The translations under genes were made by a program, and so were the position numbers. The notes below the pieces were generated by a model that was not told the DNA's origin, did no database searches, and worked only from the letters and a program-made list of their open reading frames with translations. A DNA stretch of 64,000 nucleotides from CAWAHD01 sp963781785 (GTDB lineage: Bacteria > Planctomycetota > Planctomycetia > Isosphaerales > Isosphaeraceae): positions 1,798,001 to 1,862,000 of the forward strand of contig CAWAHD010000001.1 in the NCBI GenBank assembly GCA_963781785.1, read 5' to 3'. This document shows positions 8,070 to 17,453 of this stretch, piece after piece. How positions within the stretch are numbered: position 1 is the first letter of the stretch; every line of letters begins with the position of its first letter.

Positions 8070-10242
8070 CGCGGGCTCGAACCAGGCTGGAAGAAGGCCG
8101 GCACACGCCCCCTCCATCTCCCCGAAGATCCAACCCTGGCATCTCGACCGACTGGCGATCGTTTACATCCGCCAGTCCACCCCGCAGCAGGTCGCCGAGA
8201 ACCGGGAGTCCACCAACCGCCAGTACGCTCTGGTCAACCGGGCCATTGAACTCGGCTGGCCGCGCGAACGCATTCTCGTCATCGACGAGGATCAGGGTAA
8301 GAGCGCAGCCACGGCCGATGACCGGTTCGGCTTCCAGCGGCTGCTTGCGGAAGTCAGCCTGGATCACGTCGGGATCATCCTCGGGCTGGAGATGAGCCGG
8401 CTGGCCCGATCCTGTAAGGACTGGCACCAGTTGCTGGAACTCTGCGCCCTGTTCCGCACCCTCCTGGCGGATCAGGACGGGTTGTATGACCCGACTGACC
8501 ACAACGACCGGCTTTTACTCGGGCTGACCGGGATCATGTCGGAGGCCGAGCTTCACCTCCTTCGTGGGCGGATGCGGCAAGGACTCCTGAACAAGGTCCT
8601 CCGAGGTGAGGTCTTCTTCAATCCGCCGGTCGGATATGTGCATTCGCCCAGTGGCGGCTATGACTTCGATCCCGACGAGCAGGTCCGCGCCGTCGTCCGC
8701 TTCGTCTTCGACCAATTCGAGCGCCTGGGGACGATCGGCAAAGTCCTCCGCCACCTGCTCGCCCACGACATCCGGATCGGCCTCCGCCCGCACTTCGGAC
8801 CGGCTCGCGGCCAATTGGAGTGGCGGCTCCCGACCCGTAACACAGTCGCCAAATTGCTCACACACCCGATCTACGCGGGTTATTACTGCTACGGGCGCAG
8901 GCAGACCGATCCGCGGCGGAAGAAGCCTGGCCGACGTTCGTCGGGGCGGGTTGTGGTCCCGCGCGAAGAATGTCTCGTTCTGATCCCGGATCGGTGCCCG
9001 GCATACATTACCCGCGATCGGTTCGACGCCAATCAGCAGACGCTCGCCGAGAACCGGGCCAGGACGGAGTCCAAGGGGGCACCAAGGGAGGGGCCGTCGC
9101 TACTGGCCGGGTTAGTCATCTGCGGCCGATGTGGCAAGCGGATGGCCGTCCACTACTCTGGCCGTGCGCAAATCCTCCGCTACACCTGCCCGACGGGCGT
9201 GGCGCACGCCCGCGGGCGGTGTCGCCATGCACTGGCGGGCCGGGTCCTCGATCGGTTTATTGCCGATCAAGTCTTGGCCGCGCTGCGGCCCGGTGCGTTG
9301 GAGCTGAGTCTCGCCGCCGCCGAGGATGTTCTTCAGGAGCGGACGGCGCTGGATGAGAACTGGCGGCAACGGTTGGAGCGCGCGAAGACCCAGGCGGACT
9401 GGGTCGAACGGCAGTATCAGACGGCGGACCCGGAGAATCGCCTTGTCACACGGACGTTGGAGCGGCGCTGGGAGGAGGCGTTGCAGGACGTCCGGCGGCT
9501 GGAGGAGGAGTACGCCAGGTTCCGGCAGACGGAGCCGATCGCGCTCACGCGAGGGGAGGTGGATCAGATCCGCGAGCTGGCGCGTGACCTGCCGGCATTG
9601 TGGGACGCGCCGACGTCCACGCCGGTCGACCGCCAACGGATCATCCGGTTCCTGGTCGAGCGGGTCGAGGTCGCCGTCGAGGGGGTGAGCGATCAGGTCC
9701 ATGTGAAGATCACCTGGGCTGGAGGTCAACGGACTGAGCATAAGCTGACCCGCCCAATCGGGCGATATGAGCAAACCGTGGAATTCGATCAGCTCATGGC
9801 CCGTATCCGTGAGCTTCGAACGCAAGGGCTCACCTTCGCCGCCATCGCCGACCGACTGAACGCAGAAGGATTCCGTCCGCACAAGGGCGCCGGGCGATTT
9901 CACAAGGACATCGTCAGCCTCATCGTGCGGCGGCGGACTCCAGGCTATCGACGGCCACCGAAATCCGATCGGTCCGCGCTCGGTCCGAATGAATGGTTTG
10001 TGATCGATCTGGCCCGGGAGGTGGGGATCGTGAAGAACACGCTTCACGCCTGGCGGTTACGCGGGTGGGTGAGCTTCCGGCGGCCACCCGGGCCTCGTAC
10101 CCCATGCGTGTGCTGGGCCGATCCCGACGAACTCGACCGCCTGCGCCGACTGGCGCGGACACCTAGGGGCTGGTGGCAGCCGGTCCTGCCTGCTCAGTTG
10201 ACAACGCCGAAGCTGCCTCCGCCTCAGTTTCGCATGACGTAG
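8056..10242 (+). CDS. large serine recombinase
   Basis: 728 residues. Residues about 33-190 are a resolvase-type catalytic domain (IVYIRQSTPQQV, nucleophile Ser41). About 195-330 is the Recombinase domain, with a zinc ribbon near 350-390 (CGRCGKRM and a later CPTG and CRH). A coiled coil lies near 400-490. The tail carries two helix-turn-helix-like stretches (FAAIADRLNAEGFRPHKG and REVGIVKNTLHAWRLRGW). Such enzymes catalyse site-specific integration or excision through a phosphoserine intermediate. A strong GGGAGG precedes the ATG. It lies between an integrase fragment on the left and an intact integrase on the right, and is probably the transposition enzyme of its own unit. The frame is intact. 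Confidence 0.9.
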   Translation: MTLNNAGSNQAGRRPAHAPSISPKIQPWHLDRLAIVYIRQSTPQQVAENRESTNRQYALVNRAIELGWPRERILVIDEDQGKSAATADDRFGFQRLLAEVSLDHVGIILGLEMSRLARSCKDWHQLLELCALFRTLLADQDGLYDPTDHNDRLLLGLTGIMSEAELHLLRGRMRQGLLNKVLRGEVFFNPPVGYVHSPSGGYDFDPDEQVRAVVRFVFDQFERLGTIGKVLRHLLAHDIRIGLRPHFGPARGQLEWRLPTRNTVAKLLTHPIYAGYYCYGRRQTDPRRKKPGRRSSGRVVVPREECLVLIPDRCPAYITRDRFDANQQTLAENRARTESKGAPREGPSLLAGLVICGRCGKRMAVHYSGRAQILRYTCPTGVAHARGRCRHALAGRVLDRFIADQVLAALRPGALELSLAAAEDVLQERTALDENWRQRLERAKTQADWVERQYQTADPENRLVTRTLERRWEEALQDVRRLEEEYARFRQTEPIALTRGEVDQIRELARDLPALWDAPTSTPVDRQRIIRFLVERVEVAVEGVSDQVHVKITWAGGQRTEHKLTRPIGRYEQTVEFDQLMARIRELRTQGLTFAAIADRLNAEGFRPHKGAGRFHKDIVSLIVRRRTPGYRRPPKSDRSALGPNEWFVIDLAREVGIVKNTLHAWRLRGWVSFRRPPGPRTPCVCWADPDELDRLRRLARTPRGWWQPVLPAQLTTPKLPPPQFRMT

Positions 10243-10245
10243 TCC

Positions 10246-10269
10246 CGCGACCGGGCTGAGTCGGTCGCG
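10246..10269. terminator. hairpin after the serine recombinase
   Basis: CGCGACCG at 10246-10253 pairs with CGGTCGCG at 10262-10269, starting four bases after the recombinase stop. It lacks a T-run, so it may be a weak terminator or part of the right end of the mobile unit. Confidence 0.4.
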
Positions 10270-10341
10270 GTTGCAGATGGCCCCCGAAAGCATCCTCGTC
10301 ACCGAGATGAGGATCAAGGCAGGAGCGGGGCCACGGTCAAG

Positions 10342-10386
10342 AGCCGGTAGGATTCCAGCGGCCACGCGCCGTCAATCCTGCCGGCT
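10342..10386. repeat. 13-bp inverted repeat at the 3' end of the integrase gene
   Basis: AGCCGGTAGGATT at 10342-10354 faces AATCCTGCCGGCT at 10374-10386, one mismatch in 13. It overlaps the stop region of the minus-strand integrase, so it could be a transcription terminator for that gene or an end sequence of the recombinase unit. No T-run is present. Confidence 0.4.
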
Positions 10387-11376
10387 CAATCCCTTGAGGG
10401 AAATCCGCTCGACGATGTTGCGCGTGACCTTACGCCGCCGCCGGTCATAGAGCCTGGTCGTCCTCGGGTCGGCATGACCGGCCAGATCCTGCACCGATTC
10501 GAGTTCGACGTTTTGCTCAAGCAGGTCAGTGACCGTCGCGACACGGAACGAATGGGGCGAGTATTGACCGGGCAATCCCGCCGCTTTCAGCCGTCGTTTC
10601 ATCATCCGGCAAATGTCAATGCCGGTCATGGGATTCTCCGTAAGTTTCTCCGTTTTGCCTGCGGCGGTGCGAAAGAGGGGACCTTCCGTGATGGCCGAGG
10701 CTTCCATGTAGGCCAGGAGAGCCAGTTCCAGGTCGTGCCGGACCGGGATTTCGCGTGACTTTCCGCCTTTCTCCGAGAACCTGAGCGCGTATTGACTGCC
10801 GTCGTGCTTGACGCTCTTGAGCGTCAGCTTGGCGACGGCCCCGACACGGGCCGCCGTGTAGATGAGGACTGCAAGTACGGCGCGATCACGGAGGCCGATC
10901 TTGGTCGAGACATCAATCGACGTGAGGAGCCTGGCGACCTGGTCAGGCCGGATTTCCGGCGTCTTGCCTTCGACAACGGAATAACGCTCGGCTCGAACCG
11001 TGGCGGCCGGGTTGATGACGATCACGTGGCGGTTGACCAGCCGGTCGAAGAACTTCCGCTGCGCCGCCAGATGGAGCTTCTTGGTCGGGACGGCCAGCGG
11101 CAATTCCTGAAAGTAAGCGCCGACGTCGCCTGGAGTGACGCGAATCAGTGGCAGGTTGCGCTCTTCGCACCACGCCAAGAACTTCTTGACAGCATGGATG
11201 TAGTTCTTGCGGGTATGGGGGTTGGCGATTTCGCCTTGGAAAAACTCCTCCCAGGCGAACTCGGCAGCCTGGCCGACGCATTTCACGATCTCGGGTGCGT
11301 TCCGAGCTGACACCGGCGTCGTTGGATTGGCCAGGTTCGATCTGTCGTAGACCGCAATTTCGTGTCGCTCCGTCAT
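10372..11376 (-). CDS. tyrosine recombinase (phage-type integrase)
   Basis: 334 residues from the ATG at 11374-11376, which has GAGAG about eight bases upstream; an upstream in-frame start would add 19 poorly conserved residues. An N-terminal SAM-like core-binding domain (FFQGEIANPHTRKNYIHAVK) is followed by the catalytic domain with YTAARVGAVAKL (first Arg), KGGKSREIPV (Lys), HSFR (His-x-x-Arg) and GHADPRTTRLYDRR (His and nucleophile Tyr). All catalytic residues are present. It catalyses site-specific strand exchange and is a likely integrase of the surrounding island. A fragment of a relative lies at 7638-7747 and another at 15430-15490. Confidence 0.9.
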   Translation of the reverse strand: MTERHEIAVYDRSNLANPTTPVSARNAPEIVKCVGQAAEFAWEEFFQGEIANPHTRKNYIHAVKKFLAWCEERNLPLIRVTPGDVGAYFQELPLAVPTKKLHLAAQRKFFDRLVNRHVIVINPAATVRAERYSVVEGKTPEIRPDQVARLLTSIDVSTKIGLRDRAVLAVLIYTAARVGAVAKLTLKSVKHDGSQYALRFSEKGGKSREIPVRHDLELALLAYMEASAITEGPLFRTAAGKTEKLTENPMTGIDICRMMKRRLKAAGLPGQYSPHSFRVATVTDLLEQNVELESVQDLAGHADPRTTRLYDRRRRKVTRNIVERISLKGLSRQD

Positions 11377-11433
11377 TTGTCGCTCTCTAAACCAGGTCGG
11401 CCTTACTATAATCAGTTCAACATGTACGAGCAA

Positions 11434-12055
11434 CTTAAAGTCGGAGATACCCGAATTCTGGCACTGGTTGCCTGGAGCCGTATTTTCGACAGCTACGAGG
11501 CGCTGCTGACAGCTGAGTCATCCGTAGCGGTCGAATTCTCTCGCGGCGGCGATGGCGATGCGGTATGGGCCGTTCGCGGCCATGGAATCGATCGACGTGA
11601 AGGGCTTTTTTCCAAAAAAGGTCGGGGCGACGAGACACCGTTCGAGCTTTTACTCGCGACTCTCAACGGTTGGCCAAATTCGGGGCGGCGGTTGCTTTGA
11701 ATGCCTTACTTTGAACGGAAGGTTGAATAAAACGGTTCAGCGGCGATGTTGTCTCATCGGCAGCACTGGGTTGCGCTTTCATTTCGGCGATCCGACCGAC
11801 GCGCGCTGCGGACGGGTACTCAACGAGAAAGGCCCCACCGGAAACCCCGCATCGGGGTTCTTTTCCTTTCCAATCGAACGGCAGGACCGCCAGTGAACCT
11901 AACTGGCTGGCATCCGGGACTGGGAAGCCGCGTTTCGGATGGGGCTGATAACTACAAGTTGAGACCGCCATCGAAGGTTGCGTCCGGTCTGTTTCCCCAG
12001 CGATCGGCGGGATACACTCCAACAAGAAGGCCGTACTGATCGAGGGCCCTTAAGC
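11434..12055. other. spacer with one possible terminator
   Basis: No frame on either strand shows recognisable protein features; a 92-residue plus-strand frame from about 11421 to 11700 is uninformative. A hairpin AACCCCG-cat-CGGGGTT at 11843-11859 followed by CTTTTCC looks like a rightward rho-independent terminator, which suggests that some transcript once ended here. A TATAAT at 11407-11412 could belong to a promoter in either direction. Confidence 0.35.
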
Positions 12056-13267
12056 ATGAGAGTTGCCATCAATGGGGCGGGGATCGCCGGAGGATGCCTG
12101 GCCTACTGGCTCGAGCGTGGCGGCCATGACGTCGTGCTGATCGAGAAAGCTCCCCAGTTTCGCACTGGCGGGTACGCGGTTGATTTCTGGGGCGTGGGCT
12201 ACACGGTTGCGGAACGGATGGGCATTCTGCCGGAGGTGCGAGCGCACGGATACACGTTTCGGGAAGTTCGGGACGTCGATAAACGGGGTCGCAAGGTGGG
12301 AGGATTCTCCACGGATTCTCTTGCCCAAAGTCTGATGGACCGCTTCACTAGCGTACCGCGCGGCGATTTGGCCGCAGCGATCTACCGGACCATCGGGAGC
12401 CGTGTCGAAACGCTTTTTGATAATAGCATTTCGGCCATCAACGAACGTGCGACCGGCGCGCTCGTCTCCTTCGAGCACGGTCCGGCGCGCCAGTTCGACC
12501 TCGTGATCGGCGCCGACGGGTTACATTCAACCGTGCGAGCGCTCGTGTTCGGGCCCGAACGTCAATTTGAGAAGCCGCTCGGATACCGGGTCGCCACCTT
12601 CGAGGTCGAAGGCTATCGGCCACGCGACGAACTCATTGGCGTCACCTACACAACGCCCGGGCGCCAGGTCGGGCGCTTTGCTCTACGCGGCGACCTGACG
12701 ATCTTTTCCTTCCTCTTCTCCGGCGAGAAGCTAACCGGCCCAGAGCCGAGCAATGCAACGGAGCGGAAGGCCGTTCTGCATCAGGTTTTCGCGGATGCCG
12801 GCTGGGAATGCCCGCAGATCCTCCACGCGATGGATCAAATCAGTGACGTCTATTATGATCGTGTCAGTCAAATCCGAATGGACGACTGGTCCAACGGACG
12901 CGTGATGCTGATCGGCGATGCCGCGGCGTGTGTTTCTCTGCTGGCCGGCGAAGGTGCGGGACTCGCCATGACCGAAGCCTATGTGCTTGCCGGTGAACTC
13001 AAGCGCGCCGGACACGACTACAAGGCGGCCTATCGTCGCTACGAGCAGTTGATTCGACCGTTCGTTGAAGGCAAACAGAAATTGGCCCGGTACTTCGCCT
13101 CTGCCTTCGTGCCGAAGACGTGGGCTGGAGTGTGGCTTCGCAACCAGGTGACGAAACTGATGGCGTTTCCCCCGCTTGCTCACTACCTCTTCGTGCGCCA
13201 TCTGCGGGACGATTTCGATCTTCCGAACTATGAGCATCGAGTTCCTCAGGAACGGGAATCCCAGTGA
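12056..13267 (+). CDS. FAD-dependent monooxygenase (PHBH fold)
   Basis: 403 residues. The N-terminus MRVAINGAGIAGGCLAYWLE is the Rossmann GxGxxG that binds FAD, with the acidic end of strand 2 in VVLIEKAP. The DG motif lies in LVIGADGLHS and the second FAD motif in LIGDAAACVSLLAGEGAGLAM. The overall pattern fits class A flavoprotein hydroxylases, including antibiotic-modifying enzymes of the TetX type; the substrate cannot be told. A GAGGG lies about ten bases before the ATG. It is convergent with the glycosyltransferase at 13291-14631, 23 bases apart, so both might modify or detoxify natural products. The frame is intact. Confidence 0.85.
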   Translation: MRVAINGAGIAGGCLAYWLERGGHDVVLIEKAPQFRTGGYAVDFWGVGYTVAERMGILPEVRAHGYTFREVRDVDKRGRKVGGFSTDSLAQSLMDRFTSVPRGDLAAAIYRTIGSRVETLFDNSISAINERATGALVSFEHGPARQFDLVIGADGLHSTVRALVFGPERQFEKPLGYRVATFEVEGYRPRDELIGVTYTTPGRQVGRFALRGDLTIFSFLFSGEKLTGPEPSNATERKAVLHQVFADAGWECPQILHAMDQISDVYYDRVSQIRMDDWSNGRVMLIGDAAACVSLLAGEGAGLAMTEAYVLAGELKRAGHDYKAAYRRYEQLIRPFVEGKQKLARYFASAFVPKTWAGVWLRNQVTKLMAFPPLAHYLFVRHLRDDFDLPNYEHRVPQERESQ

Positions 13268-13290
13268 CAATCGCCGGGACCATTCTCAGG

Positions 13291-14631
13291 TCAAACCGCT
13301 TCGGCACGCCCACCGCCCTGAAGCAGTTCTTCCAGCGCATCGCAAGCAGACCGCAGTCCATTCTCTCCCCGCACCCTGTCTCCGATCCCCGAGGCCTGCC
13401 GGGAATACCGCGGATTGTCGAGAAGGTGTCGCAGGTCAGCCGCGACATGGCTCGGGCGGTATCGGTGCCGAGAAATCGTCCTGGCGATCCCGAGTCGGGT
13501 CACCCGCGCGGCGTTGTCGAACTGGTCGTGGGCGCAGGGCATGACCAACATGGGACGACCGGAACGCATCGCCAGGCCCGTCGTCCCAATGCCACCGGGG
13601 TGGACAATCGCAGCGGCACGTGGAAAAAGCTCCGAGAACGGGACGTAATCGCACGCGATGACTTCTTCCGGCAGGGATGCGGGCATGTTTCCGCGGTCTT
13701 GGCCGAGGATCAGCACCGATCGTAGGCCGAGCAATTTGGCCGCGGCGGCACTGTGCCCGAAAAACGGTCCAGCATCCACGACGGCCGACGAGCCGAGCGT
13801 GAACACGATGGGTGGCGGACCTGCGTCGAGGAAGCGGACCAACTCGGGCGACATCCCGGCCGTATCGCCTTGGTCAGAGAACGGGAAGCCGCTGAGGACG
13901 GTTTGCTTAGGCCAGTCGGGCTGTTTGCCGGCGAAAAGCTGTGAGAACATCGCCAGGATCAGTGAAGGAGAATAGAGGCCCTCGAACAGTGGATTCTCCG
14001 ATGTGGGCGGCAATTGAATCTCAGCCCGTAAACGGTGCCACGGGTCAGCCCACGAACGGCAGCTCCGCTTTGCCAGCCAGAACAAGGGGCGGTGAAAGGC
14101 CGGGCCGAGAAACCGGAGCTTCGACAAGTTCGGGAGCTGTGGCAATACGGGCGGATCGTAAGCCGAGAAGAAACCGAGGGGTTGGAGGAAAATGCTCGCC
14201 CACGGAATATGTCTCTTCTCGGCTACCAGCCGCGCGGCGTATGTGAGCACGTGGGAAACCAGCAGATCCGCACCGTCTGTGGCGGCCAGCAGGTCTTCGT
14301 AGGATTCCCGCAAGACCGGCATCAACAGTTCGCGGACGACGAATTCAGTGCCCTTGCGGGAATCCATGATGCGCCGCATCGCGTCACGGTCGGCATCGAG
14401 GTTAGGGCCGTCAGGACGCACGGCGTGGAAGCCGATGCCCCGTGCCTCGATCCTTTGCTGGTAGTGGCGGGTGGTGGCGATGATCGCTTCGTATCCGCGG
14501 GCTTGCAAACCCAGGGCGAGGGCGATGTACGGATGCAGATCGCCCAGGGAGCCGAACGTCGTGAGGACGATCCGTCTCCCGGGGCTATGCCGTCGTCCCC
14601 GGTGATCCACTTGTACCACCGTCCCGATCAA
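13291..14631 (-). CDS. GT1-family glycosyltransferase (UGT/MGT type)
   Basis: 446 residues if started at the TTG at 14629-14631; conserved sequence begins at RRIVLTTFGSLGDLHPYIAL, so a start a few codons later is also possible. The C-terminal half carries FTLGSSAVVDAG and the donor-binding box HPGGIGTTGLAMRSGRPMLV with PCAHDQFDNAARV, typical of macrolide, rhamnosyl and sterol glycosyltransferases using NDP-sugars. Reaction: transfer of a sugar to a small lipophilic acceptor in the cytoplasm. The acceptor is unknown. Convergent with the flavin monooxygenase. Confidence 0.85.
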   Translation of the reverse strand: MIGTVVQVDHRGRRHSPGRRIVLTTFGSLGDLHPYIALALGLQARGYEAIIATTRHYQQRIEARGIGFHAVRPDGPNLDADRDAMRRIMDSRKGTEFVVRELLMPVLRESYEDLLAATDGADLLVSHVLTYAARLVAEKRHIPWASIFLQPLGFFSAYDPPVLPQLPNLSKLRFLGPAFHRPLFWLAKRSCRSWADPWHRLRAEIQLPPTSENPLFEGLYSPSLILAMFSQLFAGKQPDWPKQTVLSGFPFSDQGDTAGMSPELVRFLDAGPPPIVFTLGSSAVVDAGPFFGHSAAAAKLLGLRSVLILGQDRGNMPASLPEEVIACDYVPFSELFPRAAAIVHPGGIGTTGLAMRSGRPMLVMPCAHDQFDNAARVTRLGIARTISRHRYRPSHVAADLRHLLDNPRYSRQASGIGDRVRGENGLRSACDALEELLQGGGRAEAV

Positions 14632-15429
14632 CCCCGATACGCCGTTGCCTCGGCTCCGCCCGGGCGAGACCGCCCTGAGTGCGGACGACCATCTTTCAGC
14701 ATAAACCCAAAGGCCAAAATATGATAGGCAGGCGTTACTTTCCCGAATCTCAATGCGACCCGTTCCTCGCGTGTCGGCAACGCCTTGATCGCGCTCAAAC
14801 CACGGGCACAGGTCCCAGACGCGGCTGTTGACACGACTGTCGGGCCTACCCCTTAAGGGCGTCTGCAGAGACCTTTAGCTGAGCTACGGCATTGAACCAC
14901 TCGCCAGGTCCATGCACGTGCGCATCCCCGGCCAAGCGGACAACGCCGGCCGCGGCGGATGGCTAACGCACGCGGGTGAAAAACCACTTGCGCACTTCGG
15001 TCCGACACACCGAATGGCACAAGCTTAAGGATTAACGTCTTGATATCAAAGGATTTAGGTTAAGCACGTACACCGGACATGCGATAACGTGCTAATAGTT
15101 GGCTTACTGCATGTGGCTGGAATTGCAGGGTTTTTCGCTAATCTAAAATACTCAACATATCTTCAGATTTTATGAAAGGCCCAGCAAGTGTTCCGCAAGC
15201 ACAGACGGGCCTTGACTTTACGCTTAAGCTAGTGCCATTCGTCCGACACACCCAACGCGCAGTGTGCAGCCCCGTGCGATGACGGAGGCGACGTTCCGAG
15301 TGATTGTCGCCGAACTATCGATGGCATTGACGCGGATTGGGTTTTGCGAAGAATGGCAGACAGGCCGACAAGTCGTCGGCGAAACCGCTGGAAGAAAGCC
15401 TGGACAGAACTGTCGAAGGAGGCAGTATG

Positions 15430-15490
15430 GCTAGCCATCGTCCAGCGGCACGTTCTGATCCAGCAGATCGATTACCGTCGCCACCCGGTT
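15430..15490 (-). pseudogene. fragment of a tyrosine recombinase
   Basis: The minus strand reads PHNRVATVIDLLDQNVPLDD. This corresponds to SPHSFRVATVTDLLEQNVEL in the intact integrase at 10372-11376; two residues are missing at the catalytic His-x-x-Arg site. About 40 bases match well by eye. Nothing on either side continues the gene. The 32-bp palindrome at 15483-15514 begins within the damaged motif. Confidence 0.55.
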
Positions 15491-15514
15491 ATGTGGCCGG
15501 CCACATAACCGGGT
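15483..15514. repeat. 32-bp perfect palindrome
   Basis: Sixteen bases, ACCCGGTTATGTGGCC, are followed directly by their exact inverse complement with no spacer. Such a long uninterrupted palindrome is rare by chance. It could be a binding site for a dimeric protein, a mobile-element end fused to its inverted copy, or a recombination scar. It sits inside an integrase remnant. Confidence 0.85.
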
Positions 15515-16344
15515 TTATGTGGTCCCTCCTGTTATTATGTGTAAAGGGTGAATATGCCCCATGGACCCATGAAAGCTTCTACGTTAAATAAAAAGTTACG
15601 TCAGATTTCCGATGTAAAGTTTGGACTGGAACTCAGGCTTGCCACCTTCGCGGCGGCCCCGTTCGCTTAGCTCATGCATTCAGACGGGTGACGTGCTTGC
15701 GTGGAGAAGCCCACATTTGCCTCGGTCACGGTCGACCGATGTAGCTGCGGGTTTCTGGAGCAAGCCGCAGAGGATATACCGCGGGGAGTGACGATGAGGA
15801 AGCCGGAGAAAGGAGGGAACGCCCCGACATTGCGGTCCTACCGGACTTTGCACTACACCCATTTATCAGACACGGCCGACGTTCAGGTGTATGCCGACCC
15901 GGCTGAGGGCGACGTGCATGGAGGGCTGACGGGCAAGTACATCGGGCCCCCGACTGGATGAGCGAAGGAGTCAGTTTCGATCAATAAGACGGCAGCGCGC
16001 TTGGTGGCTGGGCAGAGTACGGCGTGATCGGCGCGTACGCCTGCACCGCCCGGCACGCTGTAAAATGCGCGGAGTGGTGCCGGACCCATGATGTGGCGTG
16101 GCGAAGTTCGCCGCGGACGGGCCGGGCAGGCTTTCGACTTCGGTGAGCCGGGCGTGCTGGATGGGGCCACGGCTAAGTCGCTCGCCGCGGGCCGCCACGA
16201 GCCACAACAGGTTGGCCAGATCGCCAGGACGAAGCCCATGAGGCGGAGCTGCATGCGGATTCTGGATCAGAGCCTGAAGCCACGCGAGCCCGCTCTTCAA
16301 GCAACCGGCTGCTTGAGCAGCCCGGTACGATCACGCTTGCGGAA

Positions 16345-17112
16345 TCACGCATCGAGCGAAAGATCGAGGCCGTCCCACTGGTCGAACTGGCGAATCTGGG
16401 CAATCTTTGATCGGACCTGTCCGGCCAATGCCGGCAGCGTGAGGAGCTCGAACACGAGCGTTATGCCCCAAAAAATGCGGGGCGAGTACACCGGCACGTG
16501 GGCCGACCTTTCGATCAACAGCATTGCCCCAGCGATGGTGCTGCCCGCCAGCAAAGCGGCGGCCAGTGCCTCGAATGCCACGGCCCGCCATGCCGTGCGA
16601 CGAGCGGCGGGGTCCGCCGATTCAAGCCGCATCAGGCTCCCGCGAATCGCCTCGGCCAGGATCTCAAGAGCAAGTGGTAGGGTGCAGAATAGAACTGGGA
16701 CCAGAAAGACTCCGGTCACTTCGATTGGTCGCGGGCCAACGAGCGCGCAGCCCACGGCAAACCCAAACCAAACCAAGACAACGTACGTCATTCGCACATT
16801 CCAGCGCCGCTGGTAGGCGGCTAGCGTCTCCCCCGGGCGGCGGCGGCCTCCTTCCAGCCCGGGCACCGGCACACACGCCCATCGCTCCCAGCGGGGGACC
16901 GTGGCCTGAAGCTCGGTGGTGAGTTGGCCGGGCTCGCCGAATCGCGCCCGCGCGCGGCGGACAGCATCGACGTCGTCGCCTCGCCGGGCCTTCTCGTCAG
17001 CCAAGAGTCCCTCGATATGGGCGAGCAGCTCTTCGCGCATCTGGTTTTTCCTCCAGGGTTTGGCCCGAATGGGTCGAACCACTCGCTCGACGTCTTTGCG
17101 TAGCTCAATCAT
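16345..17112 (-). CDS. membrane protein paired with PadR regulator (HAAS/permease-prefix type)
   Basis: 255 residues from the ATG that overlaps the PadR stop codon (ATGA). The N-terminal 80 residues (RKNQMREELLAHIEGLLADE and a following RARFGEPGQLTTEL) resemble the cytoplasmic prefix domain that typically follows PadR genes. The remainder has four hydrophobic segments: TYVVLVWFGFAVGCALVG, TGVFLVPVLFCTLPLALEIL, AVAFEALAAALLAGSTIAGA and PRIFWGITLVFELLTLPALA. It is probably an inner-membrane protein controlled by, or acting with, PadR. Its molecular function is unknown. Confidence 0.75.
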   Translation of the reverse strand: MIELRKDVERVVRPIRAKPWRKNQMREELLAHIEGLLADEKARRGDDVDAVRRARARFGEPGQLTTELQATVPRWERWACVPVPGLEGGRRRPGETLAAYQRRWNVRMTYVVLVWFGFAVGCALVGPRPIEVTGVFLVPVLFCTLPLALEILAEAIRGSLMRLESADPAARRTAWRAVAFEALAAALLAGSTIAGAMLLIERSAHVPVYSPRIFWGITLVFELLTLPALAGQVRSKIAQIRQFDQWDGLDLSLDA

Positions 17113-17453
17113 GCCGGCGCTCCCAAGATGGTGGTGACGACCGCGGCAAAATGCTGCCACTGGCCCCGGGCCGTGACCAGCGCCCGCCGTCCCTTGGGGG
17201 ACAGGCGGTAGACCCGCCGCCGGGGCCCGCGCCGCTGGGCGGGCTCATCGTCCCATTGGGCGGTGACCAGCCCCCGGCGCTCCAGGCGGTAAAGCGCCGG
17301 ATAGACCGAGCCCTCCTTGAGCGACAAGGCTCCCTCGCTCGTAGAATCGAGCCTGCGGCAGATGTCCCAGCCATGCGCCGCGCCGTCCTCAAGCACGGCC
17401 AGAACCAGGCTCTCGAGATGCCCCCGCAGTTGGTCTCCGCCGATGGGTTTCAT
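17109..17453 (-). CDS. PadR-family transcriptional regulator
   Basis: 114 residues. The winged-helix sequence LESLVLAVLEDGAAHGWDIC, then EGALSLKEGSVYPALYRLER and RRGPRRRVYRLSPKGRRAL, is diagnostic of PadR repressors. The ATG at 17451-17453 is chosen over a TTG two codons upstream because MKPIGGDQLRGHLE is the usual length. The last base of its stop region overlaps the start of the membrane protein gene, so the two form an operon. PadR proteins normally repress their own operon in response to a small molecule. Confidence 0.9.
   Translation of the reverse strand: MKPIGGDQLRGHLESLVLAVLEDGAAHGWDICRRLDSTSEGALSLKEGSVYPALYRLERRGLVTAQWDDEPAQRRGPRRRVYRLSPKGRRALVTARGQWQHFAAVVTTILGAPA

Larger units (their letters stand above)
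14632..16344. other. long spacer with decayed mobile DNA
   Basis: 1.7 kb with no convincing gene. The part from about 14,990 to 15,240 is clearly richer in A and T than its surroundings. It contains an integrase remnant and a 32-bp palindrome, listed separately. A 55-codon frame starting at an ATG at 15794 with GGGGAG upstream could encode a small peptide, but nothing supports it further. The rest holds nothing I can identify. Confidence 0.4.

Noticed and set aside
11421..11700. 92-codon plus-strand frame
   Set aside because: No motif, no ribosome site and no recognisable composition; kept only as part of the spacer note.
16345..17160. Longer start for the PadR-linked membrane protein
   Set aside because: The extra 16 residues overlap padR and have no similarity; the overlapping ATG is the natural coupled start.
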